A DNA stretch of 64,000 bases, taken from Gammaproteobacteria bacterium. Its GTDB lineage: Bacteria > Pseudomonadota > Gammaproteobacteria > Natronospirales > REEB76. Both the position numbers and the translations under genes were made by a program. The notes beneath the pieces were generated by a model. That model searched no databases and was not told the origin of the DNA. It was given only the letters and a program-made list of their open reading frames with translations. The stretch is taken from NCBI GenBank assembly GCA_028870845.1, contig JAGWOR010000004.1, positions 1 to 64,000 of the forward strand, given 5' to 3'. Below are positions 1 to 10,179 of the stretch, piece after piece. Each line of letters opens with the position of its first letter. The first letter of the stretch is position 1.

Positions 1-150
1 CCGTTCATGACCCATAATTACCATCATTCATATGCCGCCAGCGTGGTTTGCTTTTGGCGTGACACCGACTTAGTATCAAGTTGATCCAGATTGCCGGTCT
101 TACAGGCAATCCGCATCTTGAGAACCTTACAGGGAGTTCCAGAGTTCACG

Positions 151-951
151 ATGCCCGTCAACCCGCGTAATCCCAGAAAACTCCTCGTGGTCCACGGCGT
201 GCAGACCGGAACGGATGCGGATCAGCACCAGGATCAGTTGATCCATGATCTGATCGCCGGCCGTCTGGGCGATCTTAAGCTGGAATATGACGTCGAACTC
301 TACCGCTACGAGAACATCAATGACCGTGCCACTGCACCTTACCAGCGGCTTCTTGAGCTGATTGCAGGGACACCTGCAGGCGCGGTTCTCGCCGGTGAGG
401 CGCTTGACCTGCTTGGCGACGTGGTCATCAGCGTGGCCGATGGCGGACCGGCGCATGAAATCCGCCGGGGGTTGCGTGCGCGCATTCTGTCCGAGTACGC
501 CGCTGGCAACCCAATTTATCTTGTGGCTCACAGCCTGGGTTCGATCTATGCCTTCGACGTGGTCAATGAACTGATGCATACACCAAGTTGCTACCTTCGC
601 CTGGATCGGACGACTTGGCCGGTGCAGGGCCTGGTGACACTGGGTTCACCCATCGGCCTGTCCATGTTCCGTAAGACCCGTCCGGCAGTAAGCGCATTAA
701 CGGGTTCAGGCGGATTTTTCCGCTGGCGTAATTATTGGGACCGAACCGATCCGGTGGTTTCGGGAAGCTTCTACGGCAGGCCGCTGGTTAATTATGTGCG
801 CGCCGAAAGCTATGTCATGTACGGCAACGATACCGGCTGGATCATCCGCGACCGGATCGTGGACACGGGAAAACAGTGGCTGTTCGCGCACACTGGCTAC
901 TGGAATCTGCCGGTTGTGGGCGATGAACTGGTGGAAATGATTGCCAGCTGA
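151..951 (+). CDS. alpha/beta hydrolase (lipase/esterase-like serine hydrolase)
   Basis: LLVVHGV near N-terminus and VAHSLGS nucleophile elbow; ATG at 151 preferred over ORF start 91. Confidence 0.7.
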   Translation: MPVNPRNPRKLLVVHGVQTGTDADQHQDQLIHDLIAGRLGDLKLEYDVELYRYENINDRATAPYQRLLELIAGTPAGAVLAGEALDLLGDVVISVADGGPAHEIRRGLRARILSEYAAGNPIYLVAHSLGSIYAFDVVNELMHTPSCYLRLDRTTWPVQGLVTLGSPIGLSMFRKTRPAVSALTGSGGFFRWRNYWDRTDPVVSGSFYGRPLVNYVRAESYVMYGNDTGWIIRDRIVDTGKQWLFAHTGYWNLPVVGDELVEMIAS

Positions 952-967
952 CTGGGACGTAAGAAAC

Positions 968-1534
968 ATGGTTCGTATATCAACATTGCTTGGTGCCGTT
1001 ATGTTGCTGGTGGCTTGCGCCACCACCACGCTGTATACCAGTCATTTCCAGGCGCAAAACTCTGCGGGGCAAGAACGGGAGTTCGTGATTTACTGGAACC
1101 TTACCAGTTCCGTGTTCACAGGCACCAAGGCCTCGCCGGTGACACTGCTTACCCAATGCAGCTCCCGGGCGATCCAATACGAACAGCAACCGGTGGCTGC
1201 CCAGGGACAAACAACGACGCAGATCGTATTTCGCGGCGAGCCGGGAATGGATACCGCAGCTGATTCCGAAATCCTGCCGCCATCCGGCATCTGTGGGCGG
1301 GTGCTGTCAGCTAACCAGCTGGCGGAACTTCGCGGCCCGAACATTGAGTTCACGATGAGCTGCAAACCGTCAGGCGGTGATCCATTTGCCGTTTTGGACC
1401 ACAGCTATCTTCAGGCCCGCGAGGCGCCGTATGTCGTCAAGGTGAGCGCCACGCGAACCAACGACCTTACGGACGCAACGCCTCGCCGCCCGGACTGCCC
1501 GGTACAAAACCAGCCGCACAAACCACGGAAATGA
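968..1534 (+). CDS. putative lipoprotein of unknown function
   Basis: N-terminal MVRISTLLGAVMLLVACATT with lipobox-like LVAC. Confidence 0.5.
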   Translation: MVRISTLLGAVMLLVACATTTLYTSHFQAQNSAGQEREFVIYWNLTSSVFTGTKASPVTLLTQCSSRAIQYEQQPVAAQGQTTTQIVFRGEPGMDTAADSEILPPSGICGRVLSANQLAELRGPNIEFTMSCKPSGGDPFAVLDHSYLQAREAPYVVKVSATRTNDLTDATPRRPDCPVQNQPHKPRK

Positions 1535-1555
1535 TCGCGGAAGCTCCGGCGAGTC

Positions 1556-2494
1556 TCAGAGTTTGACTCCAGCCTTGGCATTGCCGGCCTGCGACAGCAG
1601 CGTGCCCACCATCGCCGAGACATCCCCCATGTTGGCCGGCACTACCGTGACGGTGGAATTCTTGGCGATCAGCCCCCATTGTTGCACCCACTGCTGGCCC
1701 AGCTGGTAGTGCAGCGCATCGGCGCCACCCTCACCGGCCACGGCTTTACCTATATCGGAAATTGCTTTTGCAGTCGCCGCCGCTACCGTGGCGATAGCCT
1801 GGCCCTGGCCGTCAGCCCGCAAGATGGCCGACTGGCGCTCTCCCTCGGCGTTGTTGATCTGGCTCTGCTTCTGTCCTTCTGACTGGTTGATGGCTTGCTG
1901 ACGGTCGCCCTCGGATTTGGCAATGGCGGCGCGCTTCTGGCGCTCAGCGGTGAGCTGCAGCTCCATGGCTCTCTGGATTTCATCGGGTGGCGTAAGGTTG
2001 CGGATTTCGTAGCGCAGCACTTTCACTCCCCAACTGGTGGCCGCCTGGGTGAGCACATCCACAACGCCCTTGTTTAAGGTATCGCGCTGCGACAGACATT
2101 CGTCCAGCGCCAGCTTGCCCACTTCAGCGCGCATGGTGGTCTGTACCAGTTGCACCACGGCAGTAATCACATTGCTGGTGCCATACGCGGCGTTGCGCGC
2201 ATCCGTAATTTGGTAGTAGAGAACACCATCCACGGACAGACGCGTATTGTCCTTAGTAATGCACACCTGTTCCGGCACGTCCATGGGTATCTCACGCATG
2301 TCGAACCGGTACGATACGCGGTCGAAGAAAGGCACGATGATCTGGATGCCGGAAGTCAGCACGCCGTGAAATTTTCCGAGGCGCTCAACCACCCAAGCCT
2401 GCTGCTGCGGCACGATGCGCACCGCGCGCATGACCATTACCACGGCCCACAAAATGATGAGCAAACTGACGATGGCTGAAATGGAAATACCCAT
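1556..2494 (-). CDS. SPFH/band 7 (stomatin-like) membrane protein
   Basis: N-terminal TM, IVPQQQAWVVERLGKFHGVL...PFFDRVSYRFDMRE typical of paraslipin/QmcA family. Confidence 0.9.
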   Translation of the reverse strand: MGISISAIVSLLIILWAVVMVMRAVRIVPQQQAWVVERLGKFHGVLTSGIQIIVPFFDRVSYRFDMREIPMDVPEQVCITKDNTRLSVDGVLYYQITDARNAAYGTSNVITAVVQLVQTTMRAEVGKLALDECLSQRDTLNKGVVDVLTQAATSWGVKVLRYEIRNLTPPDEIQRAMELQLTAERQKRAAIAKSEGDRQQAINQSEGQKQSQINNAEGERQSAILRADGQGQAIATVAAATAKAISDIGKAVAGEGGADALHYQLGQQWVQQWGLIAKNSTVTVVPANMGDVSAMVGTLLSQAGNAKAGVKL

Positions 2495-2530
2495 GAACTG
2501 CTCCTTTTTTAAATAGTGTAATTAGTTCAT

Positions 2531-2962
2531 TCAATCAATGGCCTTGATGTGCAGCCGCGAACCTTCTCGCGCCACTACTTGGGCGCGCGCACCCAGTTTA
2601 GGTTGGCCATCGCCTTCCCATACCGCCTCCCACAATGAGTCACGGTACTTGACCTTGAGGTTGCCGTTGCTGTCTTCAGCCACGGTCACTTGTGCCCCCT
2701 TGTCCATATCGTCCAGGGAACTGTTATTGCGGCTCATCTGCATGCGTCTGCGCAACAGATGCGCCAACGGCAGTGCAATAACCGCCGCCAAGGCAAACAC
2801 GATTGCCGCCTGCCACCAGTCCGGAGAATACACCCAGCTGTACAGCGCCGTGACCAATGCCGCAAAAGATAATCCGGCAAGATAAAAAGTGAGTGTGGCC
2901 ATTTCCGTGACCGCGAGTATGATGCCCACCGCCAGGAAGGTCAGTGAAATCCAGTGATCCAT
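2531..2962 (-). CDS. NfeD family protein
   Basis: Two to three TM helices plus C-terminal OB-like domain; directly upstream of SPFH gene, the classic pairing; start MDHWISLT. Confidence 0.8.
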   Translation of the reverse strand: MDHWISLTFLAVGIILAVTEMATLTFYLAGLSFAALVTALYSWVYSPDWWQAAIVFALAAVIALPLAHLLRRRMQMSRNNSSLDDMDKGAQVTVAEDSNGNLKVKYRDSLWEAVWEGDGQPKLGARAQVVAREGSRLHIKAID

Positions 2963-3090
2963 GTATTTCCCCCGGAATAATTGCTTGTACTCTAGTGCTT
3001 CATCATACCGCGCCGGATTGAATGTGGGTGAACCCCAAGTCCTGGCAGCGACCGCGTGCATTCCTGGCATGCACCGCCATCACCCCAAGG

Positions 3091-3789
3091 TCACTGGAAT
3101 TCCACCCTGAAGATCAGGCTCACGCCACGGACAGCACCGCCAAGCGCATACATGCCGAGTGATTGGCTGTTGTTCATGTAATACATGAACCCAATATACC
3201 CACCGGTGGAACGCACGGCGGAAAAATCCAGTTTCTGGTTAATGCTGCCGCTATCGGTTTCGGTGCCGCTGATATTCTGGTAATAACCACCCAATCCAAG
3301 CCGCCAAGGACCGTAATGCAATAACGGCCCGATTCCGAAATATGAGGTGTACCAGGTTAGATCCGCCTGCTGGTTTGGCTGCTGGTTGTTGCTGGTATAG
3401 CTCATGTCATGCCAGGTATAACCGGCATGCATGTCCAGATTCCAATAGTCGTTGAGTTCTGGCCGCCAGTCGAAATACAGCCCGGCAAACGGGCCGTAAC
3501 CGTCGGCCAGGGTGTTCAAGCTGGGATTGTTCATGCCGGTGGTCTGGTACCCAGCCAACAGCCCAAAACCGACACTCTCCGAAACCGGCTGTACAAACGT
3601 CATCCCGTAGTAATTCACATCCGCCTGGTAATTACCGCCGGGGTAGGCAAAATCCGTGCGGTAATGGCCGATATCCACCGAGGCGCTGACACCGGCGAGG
3701 GTCTGCGTATCGTCAGCAAAAGCACTGCCTGTACCCGAGATCAGGACGGGCAATAACCAGAGTACTGTCCATGGCTTTATTTGCATCAT
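3091..3789 (-). CDS. putative outer-membrane beta-barrel protein
   Basis: Signal peptide (GTGSAFADD) followed by Tyr/Gly-rich alternating strands. Confidence 0.6.
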   Translation of the reverse strand: MMQIKPWTVLWLLPVLISGTGSAFADDTQTLAGVSASVDIGHYRTDFAYPGGNYQADVNYYGMTFVQPVSESVGFGLLAGYQTTGMNNPSLNTLADGYGPFAGLYFDWRPELNDYWNLDMHAGYTWHDMSYTSNNQQPNQQADLTWYTSYFGIGPLLHYGPWRLGLGGYYQNISGTETDSGSINQKLDFSAVRSTGGYIGFMYYMNNSQSLGMYALGGAVRGVSLIFRVEFQ

Positions 3790-3848
3790 TGGAGTTGCAA
3801 GTTTAAGCTGAATTCAGTCGCGCACGAATGCCGTAGCATAAAAAAATA

Positions 3849-4676
3849 ATGTATCGCTTACTCTGGTTGCTGGCATTGACATCAACCGCTGCATTGTCAG
3901 CAATGCCTTATGCCACAGTCACGTATGACAAATTGCATGATATGCAACAGAAGTCTGTGGATACAGGAAAGGGCCTGGACCACATCGATATTTCGTTGCA
4001 TGTAACATCAACGTTATGCGGCGTAACGGCTGCTGATATACACCTGCAGATGCAGTCTGCAGGCAAGCCTCCCGTCAATTTGGCATTGACTGAAGATGGC
4101 GGTTTCAAACTACCTATGGATCCGGGCTTGTACAAGGATAACCCGACGATAGTATCAAACCAGCCAAAGCACAGCCTGCAAATAAGTGCCTCCATCAACT
4201 TCCTGCCGCCTGCGGCTGGAACCAGCGACTATCGTACGCTCATTGCTGACGTCGCCCAGATCAACACCCTGATCCACCGGGAAGCCGGCATGCTTTCCTG
4301 GTTCGCACCGAAAGTTAAGGGTCTTATATTTGTGTTCAGCGATAAGACTGCCATGCTTACGATCCACACATCCAACGGCAATACAGTAACGCATGCCAAG
4401 TCCAGTCCTTATCCGTTCATACCAAATGATGACAGCATAATCCAGGTTATATATGACAAAGATCTCTATACCAGCAATCCTGTAGTTGACCTGAAGGTTG
4501 CACCAATTGGCGTCATACCATTGATGGATCCAGACGTGATGAAAAAGATGTCCGCAGCTAGGGACGAAAAGAAATGCAAACCAAATACCGGGCAAAATAA
4601 ATTGGACCCGGCATCACATGCCAATCAGTCCCACGTGGAACAGGATCAGCCGGGATATAGAAACTTAATGTCCTAA
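3849..4676 (+). CDS. exported protein of unknown function
   Basis: Long ORF with signal peptide-like N-terminus. Confidence 0.5.
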   Translation: MYRLLWLLALTSTAALSAMPYATVTYDKLHDMQQKSVDTGKGLDHIDISLHVTSTLCGVTAADIHLQMQSAGKPPVNLALTEDGGFKLPMDPGLYKDNPTIVSNQPKHSLQISASINFLPPAAGTSDYRTLIADVAQINTLIHREAGMLSWFAPKVKGLIFVFSDKTAMLTIHTSNGNTVTHAKSSPYPFIPNDDSIIQVIYDKDLYTSNPVVDLKVAPIGVIPLMDPDVMKKMSAARDEKKCKPNTGQNKLDPASHANQSHVEQDQPGYRNLMS

Positions 4677-5332
4677 TGCTGGTCGATAAAACGCAGTTTT
4701 GCGGGGTGGTCGAGACGATAGAAGCGCCGCAATTCTCGCACCAGGCCGGAATCAGGCAGGACACTGTAACGCCGCGACAGACTGCGGCAGTAGACCGCGG
4801 CGCTGCGGCTGGCGTCCAGATAGCGCTGCACGAGTTCCCCGCTTAAGCCCGGTTGCAGCAGGGTGTGCTCGAACAGCAACGCATGAATATCCGGCAGACC
4901 GGTGGATCCCTGGGCTGCAGCCAGATGCGCCGTCAGGACGTATTTATCCACTTCCGCCTGCAGCTCCAGTTCGACACCGCGCACGCCGCGGTCGTGGCGG
5001 GCATTCCACGCCAGGTACATAAAATGGCTGACGCCCTCCAGTGCCGTCCACAGGTCTTCGAGTTGCGCCAGGTTGAGTTCAGTAAACGGCGTCCCGGCAT
5101 CCAGGCGCGCCAGCACCCCCGCATCCACATACAGGGAGCAAGCAAGCTCTTCCGGGGTTTCCCGGATCAGCAGTTTTTCCGTGGTGTGACGGTAGGTCTC
5201 GCCTTCCAGCCTGCGCGCCAGTTGCTCATCGCTGATCAGGAAGTCCTCAACCCTGCACGCCAGATCCAGCTCATAGAGATTGGCAAGATATTCCTGCAAT
5301 CCGCACAGCGTGGTAACCGGTGCCGCTGGCAT
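4673..5332 (-). CDS. conserved-looking protein of unknown function
   Basis: ORF with start MPAAPVTTLCGLQEYL, adjacent to 5338-5964 in same orientation. Confidence 0.55.
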   Translation of the reverse strand: MPAAPVTTLCGLQEYLANLYELDLACRVEDFLISDEQLARRLEGETYRHTTEKLLIRETPEELACSLYVDAGVLARLDAGTPFTELNLAQLEDLWTALEGVSHFMYLAWNARHDRGVRGVELELQAEVDKYVLTAHLAAAQGSTGLPDIHALLFEHTLLQPGLSGELVQRYLDASRSAAVYCRSLSRRYSVLPDSGLVRELRRFYRLDHPAKLRFIDQH

Positions 5333-5337
5333 AAGGC

Positions 5338-5964
5338 TCAATGCATGTAGCGTACGCGAACACTTTCTGACGGCTGCACGCCCAGCTCCCGCAGTTTGTC
5401 GGCGGCGCGGCGGCTGCCGGTGCGCACCCACAGCTCATACAATCTGAAAATATCCTGCTCCCCGCTCACCTTGGCCTGCTGTGCCACCTCATTCAGCACA
5501 TCCACGAACTCGCTGAATTTACGCGCCAGTTCGATGAATACTGCATTCAGGGCGTTCTCGCGCAGTGTGCGGGCCGGCATCTCAGCCAGCGAGCCGTAAG
5601 CCGCTTCCCCCATGCGGCTGTAGTAATCCACATCCACCGATTTGTGGCTGAGGCTGTCAGCGAAAAAACCGGCGATGAACAGCGCCACGTCTCCAAGACG
5701 CTGCAGGATCTGTTGGCGCAATTCCAGCGAAGAGGCCTCGAATGCGTCAGTCAGCATACGAGCCAAAGGCCTCAGTCCGTAACCACCATTGTGGGTGTAT
5801 TCATACAGATTCTCGGAACGTGCGAAATCCGTTGCCAGGCGCACCATGTAATGCTCGGTATGCGCTTCGGCGGCCACATGCCGCTTTTCCAATGCGCCGC
5901 CAATGGATTGCCGGAACCAATCCTCCAGACTACTGACGGCAACCACACTGTCACCCATGCTCAC
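5338..5964 (-). CDS. protein of unknown function, probably alpha-helical
   Basis: Well-formed ORF, appears to form a two-gene unit with 4673-5332. Confidence 0.55.
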   Translation of the reverse strand: MSMGDSVVAVSSLEDWFRQSIGGALEKRHVAAEAHTEHYMVRLATDFARSENLYEYTHNGGYGLRPLARMLTDAFEASSLELRQQILQRLGDVALFIAGFFADSLSHKSVDVDYYSRMGEAAYGSLAEMPARTLRENALNAVFIELARKFSEFVDVLNEVAQQAKVSGEQDIFRLYELWVRTGSRRAADKLRELGVQPSESVRVRYMH

Positions 5965-6124
5965 ACCTCACGCAATCGATGCAGGATACGCCGGTATCCG
6001 TTTCTTACTCTGAGCTTAGACGTGATTCCAAATTTTTCAATCCGCGCTACATCAGGGAATAACTGCTATTATCATCCCGATATCTGGCCACAGGCGTTTG
6101 GCAGTCAGTGTCAAAGATTGCCAA

Positions 6125-6379
6125 TCATCCATAACGCAGTTTTAACACCACTACAATCAGCGCCAGCACCAGCGTTACTCCATTGGCGAGTGTCACAGGC
6201 AAATCGTGACTCAAGAGACCGTAGACCAGCCACAGACTGATACCGATGGTAAACAGAAAGTACATACCCAGGGAGATGCTGCGGGTGTCACGCGTGCGCA
6301 GGGAACGATACACCTGCGGCAAAAAAGAAATGGTGGTAAGGGTGGCGGCTGCCAGGCCAATGAAAAGCTCAAGACTCAT
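6125..6379 (-). CDS. SemiSWEET/PQ-loop sugar transporter
   Basis: 84 aa, three TM, LTTISFLPQVYRSLRTRDTRSISLGMY PQ-loop motif. Confidence 0.85.
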   Translation of the reverse strand: MSLELFIGLAAATLTTISFLPQVYRSLRTRDTRSISLGMYFLFTIGISLWLVYGLLSHDLPVTLANGVTLVLALIVVVLKLRYG

Positions 6380-7923
6380 TCAGTGTCGTACTCATAATCC
6401 GTGGATATGGTTTGATCGAGACCCTCGGGTGACTTTAAGGCCCGCAGGATCAATGTCAGGAAGATCGCGATACCGATATTGACTGGCAGGGAATACAGCG
6501 CCGCATACCCCGGCACCGTCAGATCACCCACATGCAATGGATAGATGGAAGTCTTGAAATGCTGCGCTGCCACCATGCCGGTGCCCAACAGCATGCCTGC
6601 AAGCCAGCCCAATACCAGCGCCCAGCGGTGCAGCCAGCGCGTATACAGGCCGATGACCACCGCCGGCAGCGTCTGGATGATCCACACGCCGCCCAGCAGC
6701 TGCAGCTGGATGGCATATTTGCCGGGCAGAACCAATACAAAGGCCAGGGCGCCCAGCTTCACTACCAGCGATACAAGCTTGGCCGTGCCGGCCTCCTGGG
6801 CCGGAGTAGCGCCGGGCTTGAGATATTCCTTGTAGATGTTGCGCGTGAATAGATTGGATGCGGCGATGGACATGATGGCCGCCGGCACCAGCGCGCCGAT
6901 GGCGATGGTCGCGAATCCGACGCCCGCAAACCAGGCGGGGAACGAATGCAGCAGCAGTGCGGGCACGGCAAAATCCGCGCCGTATTGCTTGAACCAGCCA
7001 CTGAAGGCGGGATCATGCTGCACTCCGGAGGCGACCGCCACATAACCCAGGAACGCAATCAGTGCCAGCACCAGTGAGTAGGCCGGCAGCAATGCCATGT
7101 TGCGCTTGATGATTTTGCGGCCGCTGGCACTCAGCAAGCCGTTGACAGCATGTGGATACAGAAAAAGGGCAAAAGATGAACCCAGTGCGAGTGTGACATA
7201 TGCGCTATACACACCGATATTTCCGCCGGCTGGCGGCTTGAGCAGCAGTTTTTCCCTGGGGATGGCGGCGAAGATATGCCCGTACCCGCCTAACTGAATG
7301 GGAATGACGATTACCGCCGCGATGATAACGATGTACACCAGCAAATCCTTCACCACGGCGATCAACGCCGGCGCCCGCAGGCCACTGGTGTAGGTAAAAG
7401 CCGCGAGAATTACAAAGGCGATGATCAAAGGCAGGTCGCCCACCAGACCGGTGCTGGTGAAACCCATGGCAGCGATTACCACCTGAATGCCCAGCAGTTG
7501 CAGGGCGATATAGGGCATGGTTGCGAGGATGCCGGTGATGGCCACCACCAGTGCCAGCAGGCCGCTGTCGTAGCGGCCGCGCACGAAATCCGAGGCCGTC
7601 ACATAGCCGTGTTTGTGGGACACGGACCACAGGCGCGGAAATATCACGTACACGAACGGGTACACCATCAGGGTATAAGGCAGCGCGAAAAATCCGATGG
7701 CACCGGCACCGAATACCAGGGCCGGCACCGCGATAAAGGTATAGGCGGTATACATGTCGCCGCCCAGCAGGAACCAGGTGACCACAGTGCCAAAGCGGCG
7801 TCCTGCCAGACCCCATTCATTGATGTGGTTGAGATCAGCGCGCCGCCAGCGGGCCGCGACAAAACCCACCACCGTCACCAGGGCGAACAACAGGATAAAT
7901 ACGATAAGTGCCGGCCAGTTCAT
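6376..7923 (-). CDS. sodium:solute symporter (SSS family)
   Basis: About 13 TM helices, WFLLGGDMYTAYTF and TSGLRAPALIAVVKD motifs; 4-nt overlap with SemiSWEET gene. Confidence 0.88.
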   Translation of the reverse strand: MNWPALIVFILLFALVTVVGFVAARWRRADLNHINEWGLAGRRFGTVVTWFLLGGDMYTAYTFIAVPALVFGAGAIGFFALPYTLMVYPFVYVIFPRLWSVSHKHGYVTASDFVRGRYDSGLLALVVAITGILATMPYIALQLLGIQVVIAAMGFTSTGLVGDLPLIIAFVILAAFTYTSGLRAPALIAVVKDLLVYIVIIAAVIVIPIQLGGYGHIFAAIPREKLLLKPPAGGNIGVYSAYVTLALGSSFALFLYPHAVNGLLSASGRKIIKRNMALLPAYSLVLALIAFLGYVAVASGVQHDPAFSGWFKQYGADFAVPALLLHSFPAWFAGVGFATIAIGALVPAAIMSIAASNLFTRNIYKEYLKPGATPAQEAGTAKLVSLVVKLGALAFVLVLPGKYAIQLQLLGGVWIIQTLPAVVIGLYTRWLHRWALVLGWLAGMLLGTGMVAAQHFKTSIYPLHVGDLTVPGYAALYSLPVNIGIAIFLTLILRALKSPEGLDQTISTDYEYDTE

Positions 7924-7948
7924 GCCGTTCCCCGCTGCTTGTTGTGAT

Positions 7949-8140
7949 TCAGACTTTGCTCAGATAGGCGGCGGCCGTAATGATGGCCGTGACGATGATC
8001 CACACGAACTGAAACCAGTAAAAAAACGGGATGCCGAACAACGCCGGTTCCACGCGGTTATACAAAGCCACCCACAGCACTCCGCCGTAAGGAATGGCGA
8101 ACAGGACCACATACCAGCAGGCGCGTTTGAGACGGCTCAT
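7949..8140 (-). CDS. DUF3311-like small membrane protein
   Basis: 63 aa, two TM, immediately upstream of SSS symporter (usual context). Confidence 0.65.
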   Translation of the reverse strand: MSRLKRACWYVVLFAIPYGGVLWVALYNRVEPALFGIPFFYWFQFVWIIVTAIITAAAYLSKV

Positions 8141-8291
8141 TCAAGCACTCCCATTAAGCACGGCTTTGATAAAGGTAACGGCTTGCCAGTCAAAGTCAAG
8201 ATAACCGGCCACGAGTACCGCCCAGTTACCGGACTCGCGCATTCTGGATTCATCAAGTACTGTAGAGCGGGTTTTACCGCCGGAGAGCGTC

Positions 8292-10109
8292 ATGAATTTC
8301 CTGCCGCAAATCCTCGTGTTCCTGATCGCCACCTGTATCGCGGTGCCGCTGTCGCGCAAATCCGGTTTCGGTTCAGTGCTGGGGTATCTGGTGGCCGGCG
8401 TGGTCATCGGTCCCTGGGGCCTGGGCTTCATCACCCGCGTGGAAGCGATCCTGAGTTATTCCCAGATCGGCGTGGTCATGCTGCTGTTCATCATCGGCCT
8501 GGAGCTGCAGCCCTCGCGCCTGTGGGCGTTGCGGCGCACAGTGTTCGGCATGGGTGCGGTGCAAGTGCTGGCCGGGACCGTGCTGCTGACGCTCGCTGCC
8601 CGCGCCATCGGGCTGCAGCTATTGCCGGCGCTGGTGGCGGGTTTCGGGCTGTCGCTGTCCTCCACCGCGTTTGTGCTGCAGATGCTGGCGGAAAAGAAAC
8701 AGCTCATGGAACACCATGGCCGCGCGGCCTTCGGCATCCTGCTGTTCCAGGATATCGCCGCGGTCCCGGTGCTGGCGCTGCTGCGCCTGTTTCACACCGG
8801 CCCGGAAACGCACCACCTGCACCTGCTGCCTTCCATCCTGCTGATCGCAGCGGTGATATTCCTGGTATTCGTGACCGGCGGACGCTATGTGCTGCGCCCG
8901 CTGTTCCGTTTCATCATGCGCTTCGGCAGCCCGGAAGTTTTCACCATCACCGCCCTGCTGATCGTGTTCGCCTCGGGCGCCATCGCTGTAAGCGTCGGCT
9001 TGTCCATGGGCATGGGCGCGTTTATCGCCGGCATGCTGCTGGCGGATTCCAGCTTCCGGCATGAACTGGAAGCCGACCTGGAACCGTTCAAGGGCCTGTT
9101 GCTGGGCCTGTTTTTCGTGGCCGTGGGCATGTCGGTGAATCTGGGTTTGTTGGGCAATAAACCACTGCTGATCCTGGGCGCGGTATGCGGCATGCTGATA
9201 CTCAAAGGTGCAGTGCTATACGCCATGGGCAAGGCTTACAAGCTGCCGGGTAGCGCGCCCCGCAATCTTGCAATCGATCTCGCCATGGGGGGCGAGTTCG
9301 CCTTTGTCATATTCAATACCGCGGCGCAATCCAGAATCTTCAGCCACTCAGTGGTTGATTTTCTCAACCTGACCGTTAGCCTGTCCATGGCGGCCACCCC
9401 GTTGCTGGTGCTGTTCAACGAAAAAGTCATCCAGCGTTTCCAGGAAAGACACGCGGTGCCGGCATTCGACCGCATCGACGAACCCGGCAACCCGGTGGTG
9501 ATCGCCGGCTTTGGCCGTTTCGGGCAGGTTATAGGCCGGGTGCTGAGCGTGAATAAAATCCCCTTCACCGCCCTGGATGCAAACATTGAAGACGTGGACG
9601 TAGTGCGCCGTTATGGCAACAAGGTGTATTACGGCGATGCCTCACGCCTGGACATGCTGCGCGCTGCGCACGTGGAACACGCCAAGGTCTTCGTACTGGC
9701 CATCGACGATGTGGAGGCCTCGGTGCGCACCGCGGAAATGGTGCGCAGGCATTTCCCGCAGGTGGAGATCTATGCGCGCGCCCGCAACCGCCACCACAGC
9801 CACCTGCTCAAGGACCTGGGGGTAAAAACCAGCGTGCGCGAAACCTTTTTTTCCAGCCTCAAGCTCACGGAAGAAGTGCTGGAAGCCCTGGGACAGCCCG
9901 CCCATGAAACCCGTCTGATGTTAGACAAATTCCAGCGCTACGATGATGAACTCCTAAACCGCCAGCATGCCGTATTCCGCGACGAAACCAAGCTTATCCA
10001 GACCACCAAGGAGGCTTCCGAGGAACTGCGGCGGCTGTTCGAGGAGGATAAAAAGAGCAATCCATCTGTGGAGAAATCCGCGACAGCGGGGCACGCTCAA
10101 TCATTTTGA
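8292..10109 (+). CDS. monovalent cation:proton antiporter-2 (KefB/KefC-like) with RCK/TrkA-N domain
   Basis: CPA2 membrane domain plus NPVVIAGFGRFGQVIGRVL Rossmann RCK domain. Confidence 0.9.
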   Translation: MNFLPQILVFLIATCIAVPLSRKSGFGSVLGYLVAGVVIGPWGLGFITRVEAILSYSQIGVVMLLFIIGLELQPSRLWALRRTVFGMGAVQVLAGTVLLTLAARAIGLQLLPALVAGFGLSLSSTAFVLQMLAEKKQLMEHHGRAAFGILLFQDIAAVPVLALLRLFHTGPETHHLHLLPSILLIAAVIFLVFVTGGRYVLRPLFRFIMRFGSPEVFTITALLIVFASGAIAVSVGLSMGMGAFIAGMLLADSSFRHELEADLEPFKGLLLGLFFVAVGMSVNLGLLGNKPLLILGAVCGMLILKGAVLYAMGKAYKLPGSAPRNLAIDLAMGGEFAFVIFNTAAQSRIFSHSVVDFLNLTVSLSMAATPLLVLFNEKVIQRFQERHAVPAFDRIDEPGNPVVIAGFGRFGQVIGRVLSVNKIPFTALDANIEDVDVVRRYGNKVYYGDASRLDMLRAAHVEHAKVFVLAIDDVEASVRTAEMVRRHFPQVEIYARARNRHHSHLLKDLGVKTSVRETFFSSLKLTEEVLEALGQPAHETRLMLDKFQRYDDELLNRQHAVFRDETKLIQTTKEASEELRRLFEEDKKSNPSVEKSATAGHAQSF

Positions 10110-10119
10110 CCTGCGTCAT
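10106..10119 (+). promoter_or_regulatory. FNR/Anr-like dyad TTGAC-CTGC-GTCAT upstream of cytochrome c peroxidase
   Basis: Centre about 30 nt upstream of GATAAT (10140-10145); 60 nt before ATG 10180. Confidence 0.5.
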
Positions 10120-10179
10120 GGCCGTAATCGGCGGGCGGTGATAATTTATTTGCTGACCGCCAGTAAAAGGAGTTACACC

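Noticed and set aside
81-94. Additional FNR-like site TTGAT-CCAG-ATTGC 56 nt upstream of the alpha/beta hydrolase
   Set aside because: Left half is perfect but the right half is poorly matched and no good -10 follows, so not counted with the others.
7754-9064. 436-aa plus-strand ORF
   Set aside because: Arg/His/Pro-rich shadow frame overlapping the SSS symporter, DUF3311 and Kef genes, which have clear family motifs.
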